Of a stretch of DNA of 64,000 bases, positions 33,858 through 44,590 are shown piece after piece. The DNA is taken from NCBI RefSeq assembly GCF_022539505.1, contig NC_061514.1, positions 331,745,090 to 331,809,089 of the forward strand. Direction: 5' to 3'. Under the pieces are notes generated by a model that worked only from the letters and a program-made list of their open reading frames with translations, searched no databases and was not told the origin of the DNA. The stretch is from Lolium rigidum. Taxonomy: Eukaryota > Streptophyta > Magnoliopsida > Poales > Poaceae. Position 1 is the stretch's first letter. The number at the start of each line of letters is the position of its first letter. The translations under genes and the position numbers were made by a program.

Positions 33858-34373
33858 TTATGGGCCATCACTGCCCTCGTCATCACCATCGTCGTCACTA
33901 TCGGCGCTGCTTCCGGCGGGCTCGTCGTCGCTCCAATGGCCGCCGACTGGGCCCTCGTCGTCTTCATCTTCTTCGTCAGCGTCGTTCTCGTCGCTGTCAA
34001 AGTCGCTAAGATTGCCCGGCCAAGGGCAGAACCGCTTGGCCGGCGGCTCGTCGGAGGAGCTCTCATCGTCATCCTCCTCCTCCTCTCCCTGCTCCCCTTC
34101 CTCCCCAGAAGAGGTGAAGTCACAGGAGAAGCTGTCGTCGTCACTCTCCTCCTCCGTTTCCCCGACGGCGAGGAGGCGGAAGTCGCTCTCCCCGTCGGTC
34201 AAGGATTTGTCATCCTCGGACCAGACGAGGGAGTCATGGTCCTCTTTGTCCCACTTCGTTGGGGCGAGGATATCGTACGCCGCCTGCGTGCCCCACGAGG
34301 GCGTCGACTCTCGGATGGGAGAGGACACATAGGAAAGACCCGATGAAGAGGAAGAAGAGGAGGACGAAGGCAT
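33858..34373 (-). CDS. Antisense acidic Ser/Asp/Glu-rich ORF in the Gypsy element
   Basis: Opposite to gag and ending about 275 bp before the 3' LTR is a 171-codon frame. The chosen start is the ATG at 34373, because the poly-Ser N-terminus (MPSSSSSSSSSGLSYVSSP) looks like a genuine beginning, although the frame is open to 34580. It has a Trp/Tyr-containing middle (WGTQAAYDILAPTKWDKEDH), then alternating acidic tracts around a short basic motif PPAKRFCPWPGNLSDFD, and ends DDEGSDGP. Antisense ORFs in this place are known from several plant Gypsy lineages. The role is unknown; the composition resembles nuclear acidic proteins. Confidence 0.5.
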   Translation of the reverse strand: MPSSSSSSSSSGLSYVSSPIRESTPSWGTQAAYDILAPTKWDKEDHDSLVWSEDDKSLTDGESDFRLLAVGETEEESDDDSFSCDFTSSGEEGEQGEEEEDDDESSSDEPPAKRFCPWPGNLSDFDSDENDADEEDEDDEGPVGGHWSDDEPAGSSADSDDDGDDEGSDGP

Positions 34374-34647
34374 GGTGGCAGAGGAGGGTTTTTTGGAGGC
34401 TAGTGCGAAAGGGGATGAGGAAGAAGACTGTTGGCTGCGGTTAAATGAAAGGGAGCATAGTAAAAATTCAATGCCACAGCAGTTTCCGAGGAGGTGGTGC
34501 CAGAACTGTCTAATCGTGCAGAGAAGTTGGGAAGGCAAGTTATCATGGTGAAGGACTCTGCGACGGTTCTGCTCTGCCACGACATGACCCTACGAGAGAA
34601 AAGCATAATGATTTTGGAAATGTCATTTCCAAAACCAGGGGGGCATG

Positions 34648-35809
34648 TGTTATCACCAGAATTTGACCAAGTCAGAGGTGGGCCGCGATCAAGATGGATG
34701 TGAAGATTGTACGTGGAAGAAATACGTGAATCGGCCTTGTTTACCAAATTTGGGCTAGTTAGCCCGTGTATCTTTATAGTAGGTTTTGTAGAAGTTAGAA
34801 TCTATCTCGTGCACGGTTTAGTGCACGCCCACATTAGAAAGTCCCCTGGACTATAAATATGTACCTAGGGTTTATGAAATAAACAACAACCAACGTTCAA
34901 CACAAACCAATCTCGGCGCATCGCCAAACTCCTTCGTCTCGAGGGTTCCTCCGGTAGCACCATGCCGCCTAGATCGCATCTCGCGATCTAGGCAAGCACG
35001 AGCCTCGCCTAGTTGTTCATGGCGTTGCTCGTGCTCGAAGCCTTTTTGATGGCGAGCAACGTAGTTATCATAGATGTGTTAGGGTTAGCATTGTTCCTAG
35101 TATCATATGCTTTCGTAGTGCAACCCTTGCGCATCTAGCCGTCCTTGTACCTCATCATGGGTGCAGTGGACGGCACCCCGCTTGATCATCGTTTAGTAGA
35201 TCTGATCCGTTACGATCGCTCCTTGATTCGTCAAGGATTAGTTTAATATCTCGCAATAGTTAGGCCTTACAAAGGGTTGGAGGATCCAGCGGCATGCGTG
35301 GCGTAGTTTGCTGCCCCTAGACAGGATGTTCCGAGGATCAACCTAGTGTTGGTTTTTAGGCCTTGTCTAGGGCTGGCTTACGATTACCGTGCGTGAGCGC
35401 GAGGCCCAATCGTGAGTAGGATGATCCGATTATGCGGTGAAAACCCCACATCGTCGTGGATCTCATACGCTTTACCTTGATCAAGCAGGACCACCATATA
35501 TTCGGCCACCTTGGACGAATCATGGGTGGATCGGCTCCATGAGCCGATTCACAGGACAACCTGAGAGCCGATCGAGGCTCTTATTCAACGTGTACGTGTG
35601 TGCCCTGCAGGAAACTAAGCGAGGCATCATTCACACCTTCCTGACCAGGTATAGGTCAGGTGGCACGCCCTTGCGATTTGCATCGGCGCGCGACCAGGAG
35701 GCTTTGCGGGCCGTCGCTCTGAGGGACTGGGGCCAGCCGCAACCCTAGTTGTTCCCGGCTCTACGGTGTTGACCAGTCACTGCCCGCCGGTGGGTTTCTG
35801 ACGTCAACA
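34648..35809 (+). repeat. 3' LTR of the inner Gypsy element
   Basis: 1,162 bp with the same TG...CA ends as 28755-29913. It is followed directly by the target-site copy GCTAC. Confidence 0.95.
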
Positions 35810-35814
35810 GCTAC

Positions 35815-36597
35815 TCATGTGATGTTATTGAAGTAGTCTATTCCTCCTGCATGGTGTAAATGTGACAGTGTGTGCATCGTGTGGTTCTTGTCGTAGATTA
35901 TGATCATAATATCTTGTAGGTTATGGAGTTAATTATCGCTATGATAGTATTGATGTGATCTATTCCCCCTTCATAGTGTAATGGTGACAGTGTGTATGCT
36001 ATGTTAGTACTCGGTTTATTTTGCAAAGATCTATTATGCTCTAAGGTTACTTAAATATGAATGTCGAATGTTGTGGCGCTTGTTAACTCCGGCTTGAGGG
36101 AGCTCTTGTAGCCCTACACAACGAATGGTGTTTGTCATCCAACAAAAGAGTGTATGTAGCACAAATGAGAGAAGTTATCTATTTATTATGTGATCAATGT
36201 TGAGAGTGTCCACTAGTGAAAGTATGATCCCTAGGCCTTGTTTCCAATACTGCAAACACCGCTTATTTACTGTTCTGTTGCATGTTTACTCGCTGTCATA
36301 TTTTATTCAGATTGTTATTACCACTCATATACATCCATACTACTTGTATTTCACTATCTCTTCGACGAACTAGTGCACCTATACATCTGACAAGTGTATT
36401 AGGTGTGTTGGGGACACAAGAGACTTCTTGTATCGTGATTGCAGGGTTGCTTGAGAGGGATATCTTTGACCTCTTCCGCCCTGAGTTCGATAAACCTTGG
36501 GTGATCCACTTAAGGGAAACTTGCTCGCTGTTCTACAAACCTCTCGCTCTTGGAGGCCCAACACCGTCTACAGGAAAAGAAGCGTGAGTAGACATCA
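35815..36597 (+). repeat. 5' LTR of the LARD-like element, second part
   Basis: It resumes with TCATGTGATG after the duplicated GCTAC and ends AGTAGACATCA. It aligns with 40696-41478 of the 3' LTR, which shows directly that the sequence between is an insertion. Confidence 0.9.
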
Positions 36598-36764
36598 AGC
36601 TATTTTCTCGGCGCCATTGCCGGGGAGGAAAGGTAAAAGGCACTCATACTCCGGTCCCAGTGTAACTAAGTTATTTTCTCGTTGCCGTTGTAAGTGCTCG
36701 AAGCTATTTCCTTTAGATCCCGCAATTGCATCTTTTGGTTTCTTGTTTACACTAGTTAGGCATA

Positions 36765-37337
36765 ATGGAAAGCAACAGTGAGCTTCTTATTCTATTTCCT
36801 GAGTTAAGACATGGATTGTTTGCTGCGAAAATTAAAAAACCTATGGAATCTTATTTGCATGCTAGTAGCAATGATATTAGTATGACCGCTTTGAACACCA
36901 TTGTTGCTAATGATATGGAAAATTCTAAGCTTGGGGAAGCTGGTTTTGATGAGCATGATATTTTTAGTCCCCCAAGCATTGAGGAGAAAATTTTCTTTGA
37001 TGATAGTTTGCCTCCTATTTATGATGATTATAATGATAGTGGTCTTTTGGTCCCGCCTACTATGGAGAGTAAATTTTATTATGATTATACTATCCCTCCT
37101 ACACTTGATGAGAATAATAATGATAGCTACTTTGTTGAATTTGCTCCCACTACAACTAATAAAATTGATTATGCTTATGTGGAGAGTAATAATTTTATGC
37201 ATGTGGCTCATGACAAGAATGTTGTATGTGATAGTTATATTGTTGAGTTTGTTCATGATGCTACTGAAAGTTATTATGAGAGAGGGAAACATGGTTATAG
37301 GCATCTTAATAATATTAAGTTTCCCTCTTTATGTTGA
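36765..37337 (+). CDS. Gag-like C-terminal ORF of the LARD-like element
   Basis: A 190-codon frame beginning MESNSELLILFPELRHGLF, 168 bp after the LTR end. It is rich in Asp, Asn, Tyr and Glu with repeated acidic motifs (EEKIFFDDSLPPIYDDYND). Its C-terminal third, with ATESYYERGKHGY and NNIKFP, matches the minus-strand ORF at 8828-9880. There it follows a CCHC knuckle, which places it at the end of a Gag polyprotein. The knuckle itself is missing here, so this copy is internally deleted. No enzyme domain is seen. Confidence 0.55.
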   Translation: MESNSELLILFPELRHGLFAAKIKKPMESYLHASSNDISMTALNTIVANDMENSKLGEAGFDEHDIFSPPSIEEKIFFDDSLPPIYDDYNDSGLLVPPTMESKFYYDYTIPPTLDENNNDSYFVEFAPTTTNKIDYAYVESNNFMHVAHDKNVVCDSYIVEFVHDATESYYERGKHGYRHLNNIKFPSLC

Positions 37338-39972
37338 GAATCTTGAAATTGCACTTGTGTTGCTTTTCTATGCTTGCCACTTTGTTCTTCATGAATTTAT
37401 TTGTGTACAAGATTCCTTTTCATAGGAAGTGGGTTAGGCATAAATGAGTTTTGAATTTGCTTCTTGATGCTCTCTTTTGCTTCAACTCTTATTTCTTGCG
37501 AGAGTATCATTAAAATTGCTGAGCCCATCTTAATGGCTATAAAGAAAGAACTTCTTGGAAGATAACCCATGTGTTTATTTTATTTACTGTATTGTTGAGT
37601 CTTGGAAGTTGTTTACTACTGTAGAAACCTCTCCTTATCATGTTTTTGTGCCAAGTAAAGTCTCTATAGTAAAGTTGATGCTAGATTTGGATTACTACGC
37701 AGAAACAGAATTGCTGTATGTCACGAATTCGCGCAGATCTCTCTGTAGGTAACTCAGAAAAATCTGCAAATTTACGTGCGTGATCCTAAGATATGTACGC
37801 AACTTACATTAGTTTTGAGTTTTTTCGTTTGAGCAAGTTAAGTGCCTCTGCAAAATTCGTCTTTACGGACTGTTCTGTTTTGATAGATTCTGCCTTTTAT
37901 TTCGCATTGCCGCTTTTGCTATGTTGAATGAGTTTCTTTGTTCCATTAACTTTCAGAAGCTTTGTGCAATTTCCAGAAGTGTTAAGAATGATTGTGTCAC
38001 CTCTGAACATGTGAATTTTTATTATGCACTAACCCTCTAATGAGTTTGCTTGAAGTTTGGTGTGGAGGAAGTTTTCAAGGGTCAAGAGAAGAGGATGATA
38101 TAATGTGATCAAGAAGAGTGAAAGGTCTAAGCTTGGGGATTCCCCGGTGGTTCATCCCTGCATATTTTAAGAAGACTCAAGCATCTAAGCTTGGGAATGC
38201 CCAAGGCATCCCCTTCTTCATCGACAACTTATCAGGTCACTTCTAGTGAAACTATATTTTTATTCCGTCACATCTTATGTACTTTACTATGAGCGTCTGT
38301 GTGCTTTTATTTTTGTTTTGTTATTTTCATTCTCTGAATAAATTCATGCTCATGTGGGAGAGAGACACGCTCCGCTTTTTCATATGAACACTAGTGTTCT
38401 TCATTTTTGCTTTTTATGTTCAAGGGCGAAAGTTGATCGCTTCACTTGTTGCTATTTGGTTGGAATCAGAAAATGCTTCATATGGTCTTGAATAATTTGT
38501 TACTTGGCAATTTTTTTGAGCTCTCATCATGTTTAAGCTCTTGCATCATGTAGTTAAATCTAGTAGTGGAGAACTACTGTAGAGCTTGTTGAAATTTGGT
38601 TTGCATGATTGGTCTCTCTAAGGTCTAGATATTTTCTGGTAAAAGTGTTTGAGCAACAAGGAAGACAGAGTAGAGTCTTATAATGCTTGCAATATGTTCT
38701 TATGTAAGTTTTGCTGTACCGGTTCATACTTGTGTTTGCTTCAAACAACCTTGCTAGCCCAAAGCCTTGTACTGAGAGGGAATGCTTCTCGTCCATCCAA
38801 AACCTTGAGCCAAAACCTATGCCATATGTGTCCACCATATCTACCTACTATGTGGTATTTCCTGCCATTCCAAGTAAATACTTCATCTGCTACCTTTAAA
38901 CAATTCAAAAGTTATTATCTCTTATTTGTGTCAATGTTTTATAGCTTATGAGGAAGTATGTGGTGTTTTATCTTTCGATCTTGTCATTTACTTCTGACAG
39001 ACTTTCACAATGGACTAGTGTCTCATCCGCTTATCCAATAATTTTGCAAAAGGAGCTGGCAATGGGGTTCCCAGCCCCAATTAATTAACTTGCATTAATA
39101 ATTCTCTTCACATGTTTTGCTCTGATCTATCAGTAAGCAACTTAAATTTGCAAATAGACACTCCTCCATGGTATGTGAATGTTGGAAGGCACCCGAGGAT
39201 TCGGTTAGCCATGGCTTGTGTAAGCAAAGGTTGGGGGAGTGTCATCTAATAAATAAAACTAAAGTACATGTGTAAACAAAAGAGAAGAGGGATGATCTAC
39301 CTTGCTGGTAGAGATAACGTCCTTCATGGGAGCCGCTCTTGAAAGTCTGGTTGATAAGGTAGTTAGAATACCCATTACCATTCGTTGACAACAACAAACA
39401 CCTCTCAAAATTTTACTTTTATGCTCTCTATATGATTTCAAAACTTGAAAAGCTCTAGCACATGATTTAATCCCTGCTTCCCTCTGCGAAGGGCCTATCT
39501 TTTACTTTATTGTTGAGTCAGTTTACCCATTTCCTTCCATCTTAGAAGCAAACACTTGTGTCAACTGTGCATTGATTCTTACATACTTGCTTATTTGCAT
39601 TCATCATATTACTCTGTGTTGACAATTATTCATAAGATATGCATGTTGAAAGTTGAAAGCAACTGCTGAAACTTATATCTTCCTTTGTGTTGCTTCGATG
39701 CCTTTACTTTGAATTTATTTCTTATGAGTTAACTCTTATGCAAGTCTTGTTGATACTTGTCTTGAAAGTACTATTCATGAAAAGTTTTGCTATATGATTC
39801 ATTTGTTTAGTCATTATCTTTGTTAGCAATCTTTTGCTTCAGATCACTCCATTCATCTCATATGCTTTACAATAATGTTGATCAAGGTTATGTTGGTAGC
39901 ATGTCACTTCAGAAATTATTTGTGTTATCGTTTACCTACTCGAGGGCGAGTAGGAACTAAGCTTGGGGATGC
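37338..39972 (+). other. Non-coding internal region of the LARD-like element
   Basis: AT-rich sequence with no coherent frame. It is the plus-strand counterpart of 5774-8827. The purine tract AAGCTTGGGGATGC (39959-39972) adjoins the 3' LTR and probably primes plus-strand synthesis. Confidence 0.65.
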
Positions 39973-41478
39973 TGATACGTCTCCAACGTATCTATAATTT
40001 CTGATGTTCCATGCTTGTTTTATGACAATACCTACATGTTTTGTTCACACTTTATATCGTTTTGATGCATTTTCCGGAACTAACCTATTGACGAGATGCC
40101 GAAGTGCCGCTTCCGTTTTCTCGCTGTTTTTGGTTTCAGAAATCCTAGTAAGGAAATATTCTCGGAATTGGACGAAATCAACGCCCAAGATCTTATTTTT
40201 CCCGGGAGCTTCCAGAACATTGAAGAAGAGTCGGAGACGAGCCAGGGGGGCTACACCACCAGGCGGCGCGGCCTAGGGCCTGGGCGCGCCCCCCTATGGT
40301 CTGGTGGCCCCAGGTCCCCCCCGAGGCTGCCCTTCCGCCTATATAAAGTCCCTGACCTAAAACTTCGATACGAAAAAAGCCACGGTACAAGAAACCTTCC
40401 AGAGCCGCCGCCATCGCGAAGCCAAGATCTGGGGGACAGGAGTCTCTGTTCCGGCACGCCGCCGGGACGGGGAAGTGCCCCCGGAAGGCTTCTCCATCGA
40501 CACCACCACCATCTCCATCAACGCTGCTGCTCCCATGATGAGGGGGGAGTAGTTCTCCCTCGAGGCTAAGGGGCTGTACCGGTAGCTATGTGGTTAATCT
40601 CTCTCTCTGTACTCCAATACAATGATCTCGTGAATTGCCATGCATGATTGAGATCCATATGATGAGCTTTGTATCGCTACTAGTCTATGTGCTACTCATG
40701 TGATGTTATTAAAGTAGTCTATTCCTCCTGCATGGTGTAAAGGTGACAGTGTGTGCATCGTGTGGTTTTTGTCGTAGATTATGATCATAATCTCTTGTAG
40801 GTTATGGAGTTAATTATCGCTATGATAGTATTGATGTGATCTATTCCCCCTTCATAGTGTAATGGTTACAGTGTGTATGCTATGTTAGTTCTCGGTTTAT
40901 TTTGCAAAGATCTATTATGCTCTAATGTTACTTAAATATGAATGCCGAATGTTGTGGCGCTTGTTAACTCCGGCTTGAGGGAGCTCTTGTAGCCCTACAC
41001 AACGAATGGTGTTTGTGATCCAACAAAAGAGTGTATGTAGCACAAATGAGAGAAGTTATCTATTTATTATGTGATCAATGTTGAGAGTGTCCACTAGTGA
41101 AAGTATGATCCCTAGGCCTTGTTTCCAATACTGCAAACACCGCTTATTTACTGTTCTGTTGCATGTTTACTCGCTGCCATATTTTATTCAGATTGTTATT
41201 ACCACTCATATACATCCATACTACTTGTATTTCACTATCTCTTCGTCGAACTAGTGCACCTATACATCTGACAAGTGTATTAGTTGTGTTGGGGACACAA
41301 GAGACTTCTTGTATCGTGATTGCGGTGGTTGCTTGAGAGGGATATCTTTGACCTCTTCCTCCCTGAGTTCGATAAACCTTGGGTGATCCACTTAAGGGAA
41401 AACTTGCTGTTGTTCTACAAACATCTGCTCTTGGAGGCCCAGCACTGTCTACAGGAAAAGAAGCGTGAGTAGACATCA
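39973..41478 (+). repeat. 3' LTR of the LARD-like element
   Basis: 1,506 bp and intact, with TATA box TATATAAA at 40340-40347. It runs from TGATACGTCTCC to GTAGACATCA and is followed by the target-site copy GCGCC (41479-41483). It is the reference against which the split 5' LTR can be read. Confidence 0.95.
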
Positions 41479-41483
41479 GCGCC

Positions 41484-42107
41484 CGAGCCAGGCCCGCCTA
41501 GCCTAGCCCGGGGCCCATCTGGGGCTAGGCGGGCCTGGCTCGGGCGCCTCCAGAAGCAGGAGAGGTGGCCGGAAAATAGTAAAATATGATTTTAAATAGG
41601 CATATTAACACAACAGTAAAAATATGATGAAAATAGCTTTAGTTTCAAAATTCTACTAGTGGATGGGCAATTTCAATATGAGTCATTTGGTATTGGTTTA
41701 ATATTAAACGCATTCAAATTAATTTAAATCATGTAAAAAACACCATAAACACTCATTAAAATTTGAATATCTGTAAGTTTTGCAAAAGTGCAAACCAACA
41801 GTACCAATGTGTTCTACTCCTTTTTCTGAATCCAACGGTATATTATTTGCTAAATTTAGGCCTATAGATATTTTTATATTGATTTTACAATATTACAATA
41901 ATTTCGTCGGATTTTTAGGTACGGGCCGGCCGCACGTGCGTTTCACGTGACAACTAACGGCGCCACGTCATCAACTTAACGGCCGTCCTGACGGAAAGAC
42001 TAACGAGACACAATTCTGCAACTTCGTGACCAATACTTGTCATTTTCCCAGTTCGTGACTAATACGCTCATCGGTGGCAACTTCGTGACCCCCGAAGCGT
42101 TTTACTC
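41484..42107. mobile_element. Centre and right arm of foldback Mutator-like element
   Basis: It continues from the target-site copy. First comes a central hairpin with perfect 24-bp arms (41479-41502 with 41524-41547), then the right arm, ending ACGCTTTTACTC-like at 42107 (CGTTTTACTC). TTTGAAATA follows (42108-42116), identical to 27478-27486. The reconstructed element is about 1.19 kb and almost wholly self-complementary. Confidence 0.9.
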
Positions 42108-42190
42108 TTTGAAATATACCACCCTATTAGCATGATATAGCGTCCATAGCGTTTGAAGGAGGTTGCCGCTATTTCATTTAGCACGCTATT

Positions 42191-42290
42191 TTAAACCTTG
42201 GCGTTGATACGAGCTAGGTTGTTGCAAACTGATACGATAAGCAATACAACAAGAATTGGGCTCAGGAAGAAGTCCCTGCTTGTAGCCATG
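42191..42290 (-). pseudogene. Signal-peptide-like N-terminal fragment
   Basis: On the minus strand the ATG at 42290 opens MATSRDFFLSPILVV, continues with a hydrophobic core and then ARINAKV, and stops at 42191. Positive or polar start, hydrophobic core and small residues (A-R-I-N-A) look like a secretory signal peptide. The stop overlaps AAG-GTTTAA, so the codons could also end at a splice donor. The LINE inserted directly upstream of this ATG. Further 3' the Mutator-like element follows within 80 bp, and no continuing exon was found. It is probably a severed first exon of a secreted protein; the family is not identified. Confidence 0.35.
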
Positions 42291-42303
42291 ATCTTGTGCA
42301 TCT

Positions 42304-44590
42304 GCTGGGAGAAGGGGTGGTCTCGACGCCCATGCAAGCTGCGGAGGTGACTCAGGTGCTTCCCCCAGTCTCGACCAAGGCCAAGAAGCCGGGCAAGTGT
42401 TGGAAGTGTGCCGTGGATACTCATGCTACGAAGGATTGTAAAGTGCTCCACTATTGTCTTGTATGTGATAACTCGGCGCATCCGACTAATAGGTGCCCTA
42501 CGCTGCGCCTCCCAAAACCTTCGGCAGTGGTTGCGGCGCAAGGGTTTGAGGAGTCGCTTTTTCTGGAGTTGCCAGATTCTGTCTATAAGCCTCATCTAGC
42601 ACCCGTCTGTTCTCCTACTGCGCTCGTCAAGTTAGAGGGCCCCATGGTTGCAGCTTCAGTCATTGAGAAGCAGATGGCTCGCATATGTCCAGCCTCTCAT
42701 TGGAAATGGGAAGCTTTGGCTCATGGGAGTGATGGGTTTCTTATTGGCTTTCCCTCGGCTGAAGATTTGGAGAGAGTTGATGGATTCCAAATGAAGGTAC
42801 AGTCCACGGATACTCATCTTACCATCAGTACTTGGAAGGTGCAAGAGATCCCGCATAAATTTGAGCTTAAACCTGTTTGGGTTACGGTTGAAGGAGTGCC
42901 GTATTCTGTGAGGCATTTTCATGGTCTTTGGGCAGTGGGTTCTCTCATTGGCACTTCTTTGGATGTCGATCTGGTTACCTTGCGGAGGAGGGGAGTGGTA
43001 CGTATTTTGGTTGCCATGTTGGATCCAAAGGTGCTTGAAAAAAGGGCCGATGAGAATGGTCAGTTGTACATTGGGGTCACAGTGGTCCTCAAGTTGAGAG
43101 GGTATGACTTCTTCTTCCGTCGACAGCCTGAGGATTTTGTCCCTGAAGATGATTTTGTTCCTTTCTTCTGGAGGCGCAAAGGTAGTGATCCAGATGATGA
43201 AGATGCTGGGAAGGACAATGATAAAGAGGGGGGCGGAGAACATGATCAGCTCGCGGATTCTCCTTTGGTGAACATGGACGTTGATATGGCTCAGGCTACA
43301 GGAGGTTCCAATGGTACTGTGGTGGAGAAGTCTGTGCGTGATGTTCCTATGTTCGCAGTCACTCCTATTAATCCTTTCCCGAGGACACCGAGGGCCAAGG
43401 AGATAGTTGCGGCGGCGAGGCAGAGCTCCCCCGGTCTCATAGCCCCTCTGGCTGCTCCGTCTACGACAGTACCTCCCGCGGACTCTCGGCTGCAGCCCGC
43501 GTTTGGTGTTTCGCCGACTGTGTTGGGGGTCGCTACCTCCGAGGTCTCCTCGCCCTCGTCGCCTCGTGGTGTCACCAGGCAGTCTTCGCCGAGCGCTCTC
43601 GAGGGTGCTCAGGGTGAGCGCGGGCGCCCAGCTCTCCCGCAGGTTGACGTACATGACGTCGTAGCAGTGCCGCTGTCCCCCTGTGGCGTGAACCTACAGG
43701 CTGCTGCGGGGGGCTCCACGGCCAAGGACAGCGTCGCCGCTCCGGCGTTGGAGATGGACGGGCGTTCGGATGCTGCTGCCTTGGGGGGGTCTTCTCTGAC
43801 TCTGTCTCCCCGGGGTGGCAGTATTTTTTCGTCGCCTCTTCACTCGACCGACGTGTGGGAGGGTTCTTCCGCAGCCTCGCCCTCCTACAGTCGAGGCGTT
43901 GGAGGAGGGGCGCCTGCTGCTGCGGATGCCGTGGCGGACACGTACTTGACGTGTTTGTCACCAGGCGGATCCGTGGCTTTGGAGGAGTCGGCCTCGCATT
44001 CCTCTTCGGCTCCGCCTTCACCATCTCCTTCACCAAAGTCGGTGGTCTTTCCTCATCGACAACAGCCACCACCGCAGAGGCGTAGTTCTCGTCACGCCAT
44101 GGAGGCGGATGGTTCGAAGGCGACGGATGAAGACACCTTGACAAAGGCGATGCGTCGGAAGGCGGTTTTAAATTTGGATACAGCTGGTATGAAGTCAAGT
44201 TCTAAATCTTTTTTACCGCTTTCAGATAAAGTTATTTCATCTAAACTTGCTAGTGTAGGGGTTAGTTTGGGTTCAAATAAAAATGCTATTTCTGTTTCGG
44301 CTAATGCTTTGAGACATATGGAATTTGACAGATTAAAAGTCAATCCTAAAGTTTCAGCTAAGCCTGGTCCCTCTATTCAAGATGAGGAAGAGCTGAGTGC
44401 CACAATAGATGGTCAGCTTCTTTCCCATCTTGTTGATGAGGTAGCAGAAGTAGATTTGGATGATTTGATGCTCAGTTCTGTATATGATCTACAAGCATCA
44501 GCTCGGAAATCCAAAGCTAATTCCGCTTCAAAGAAATCTAAGTTTTCGTCTAAGGTTAGATCTACAAAATCAACAATGGTTACACAATGA
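42304..44590 (+). CDS. LINE ORF1 RNA-binding protein (5' incomplete)
   Basis: The frame is open from the 5' end of the element to the TGA at 44588-44590, about 760 codons. The first ATG inside the element is at 42331 (MQAAEVTQ). Two CCHC knuckles come first, CWKCAVDTHATKDC and CLVCDNSAHPTNRC. A DUF4283-like region follows (WEALAHGSDGFLIGFPS ... RRRGVVRILVAM). Then comes a long Ser/Pro/Ala-rich low-complexity part and a C-terminal Ser/Lys-rich tail. Such proteins bind the LINE RNA into a ribonucleoprotein. The stop overlaps the ORF2 start as ATGA, suggesting coupled re-initiation. Confidence 0.8.

Larger units (their letters stand above)
28755..35809 (+). mobile_element. Non-autonomous Gypsy retrotransposon (gag only)
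   Basis: A 7,055-bp element with perfect GCTAC target-site duplications (28750-28754 and 35810-35814). LTRs lie at 28755-29913 and 34648-35809, with a PBS-like TGGCACGCCCGGTGGGA at 29919-29935 and a purine tract AAAACCAGGGGGG just before the 3' LTR. The internal region encodes Gag and its C-terminal extension (29975-32745). It has no protease, RT, RNase H or integrase; about 1.9 kb of other sequence, including an antisense ORF, takes their place. The two LTRs differ by only a few dozen small changes, so insertion was recent. Confidence 0.9.
28052..41478 (+). mobile_element. LARD-like LTR retrotransposon inserted in the MULE
   Basis: It is bounded by GCGCC target-site duplications (28047-28051 and 41479-41483) with TG...CA ends. 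The 5' LTR is 28052-28754 plus 35815-36597 (split by the inner Gypsy element), the internal region 36598-39972, and the 3' LTR 39973-41478. Without the inner insertion it is about 6.4 kb. The PBS at 36608-36626 (TCGGCGCCATTGCCGGGGA) closely matches the complement of a plant tRNA-Asp 3' end. The purine tract AAGCTTGGGGATGC precedes the 3' LTR. It encodes only a Gag-like ORF (36765-37337) and no pol, so it must be mobilised in trans. Confidence 0.9.

Noticed and set aside
33784..34332. Plus-strand poly-Ser ORF and overlapping hydrophobic ORF
   Set aside because: They are the complement of the acidic antisense ORF: Asp/Glu codons read backwards give Ser/Val/Leu-rich frames.
29459..35559. Matching minus-strand ORFs at 29459-29662 and 35356-35559
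   Set aside because: They lie at the same place in the two LTRs of one retrotransposon and are not duplicated genes.
42656..43654. 332-codon minus-strand open frame
   Set aside because: It is antisense to LINE ORF1, which has clear CCHC and DUF4283-like motifs. The antisense frame shows none.
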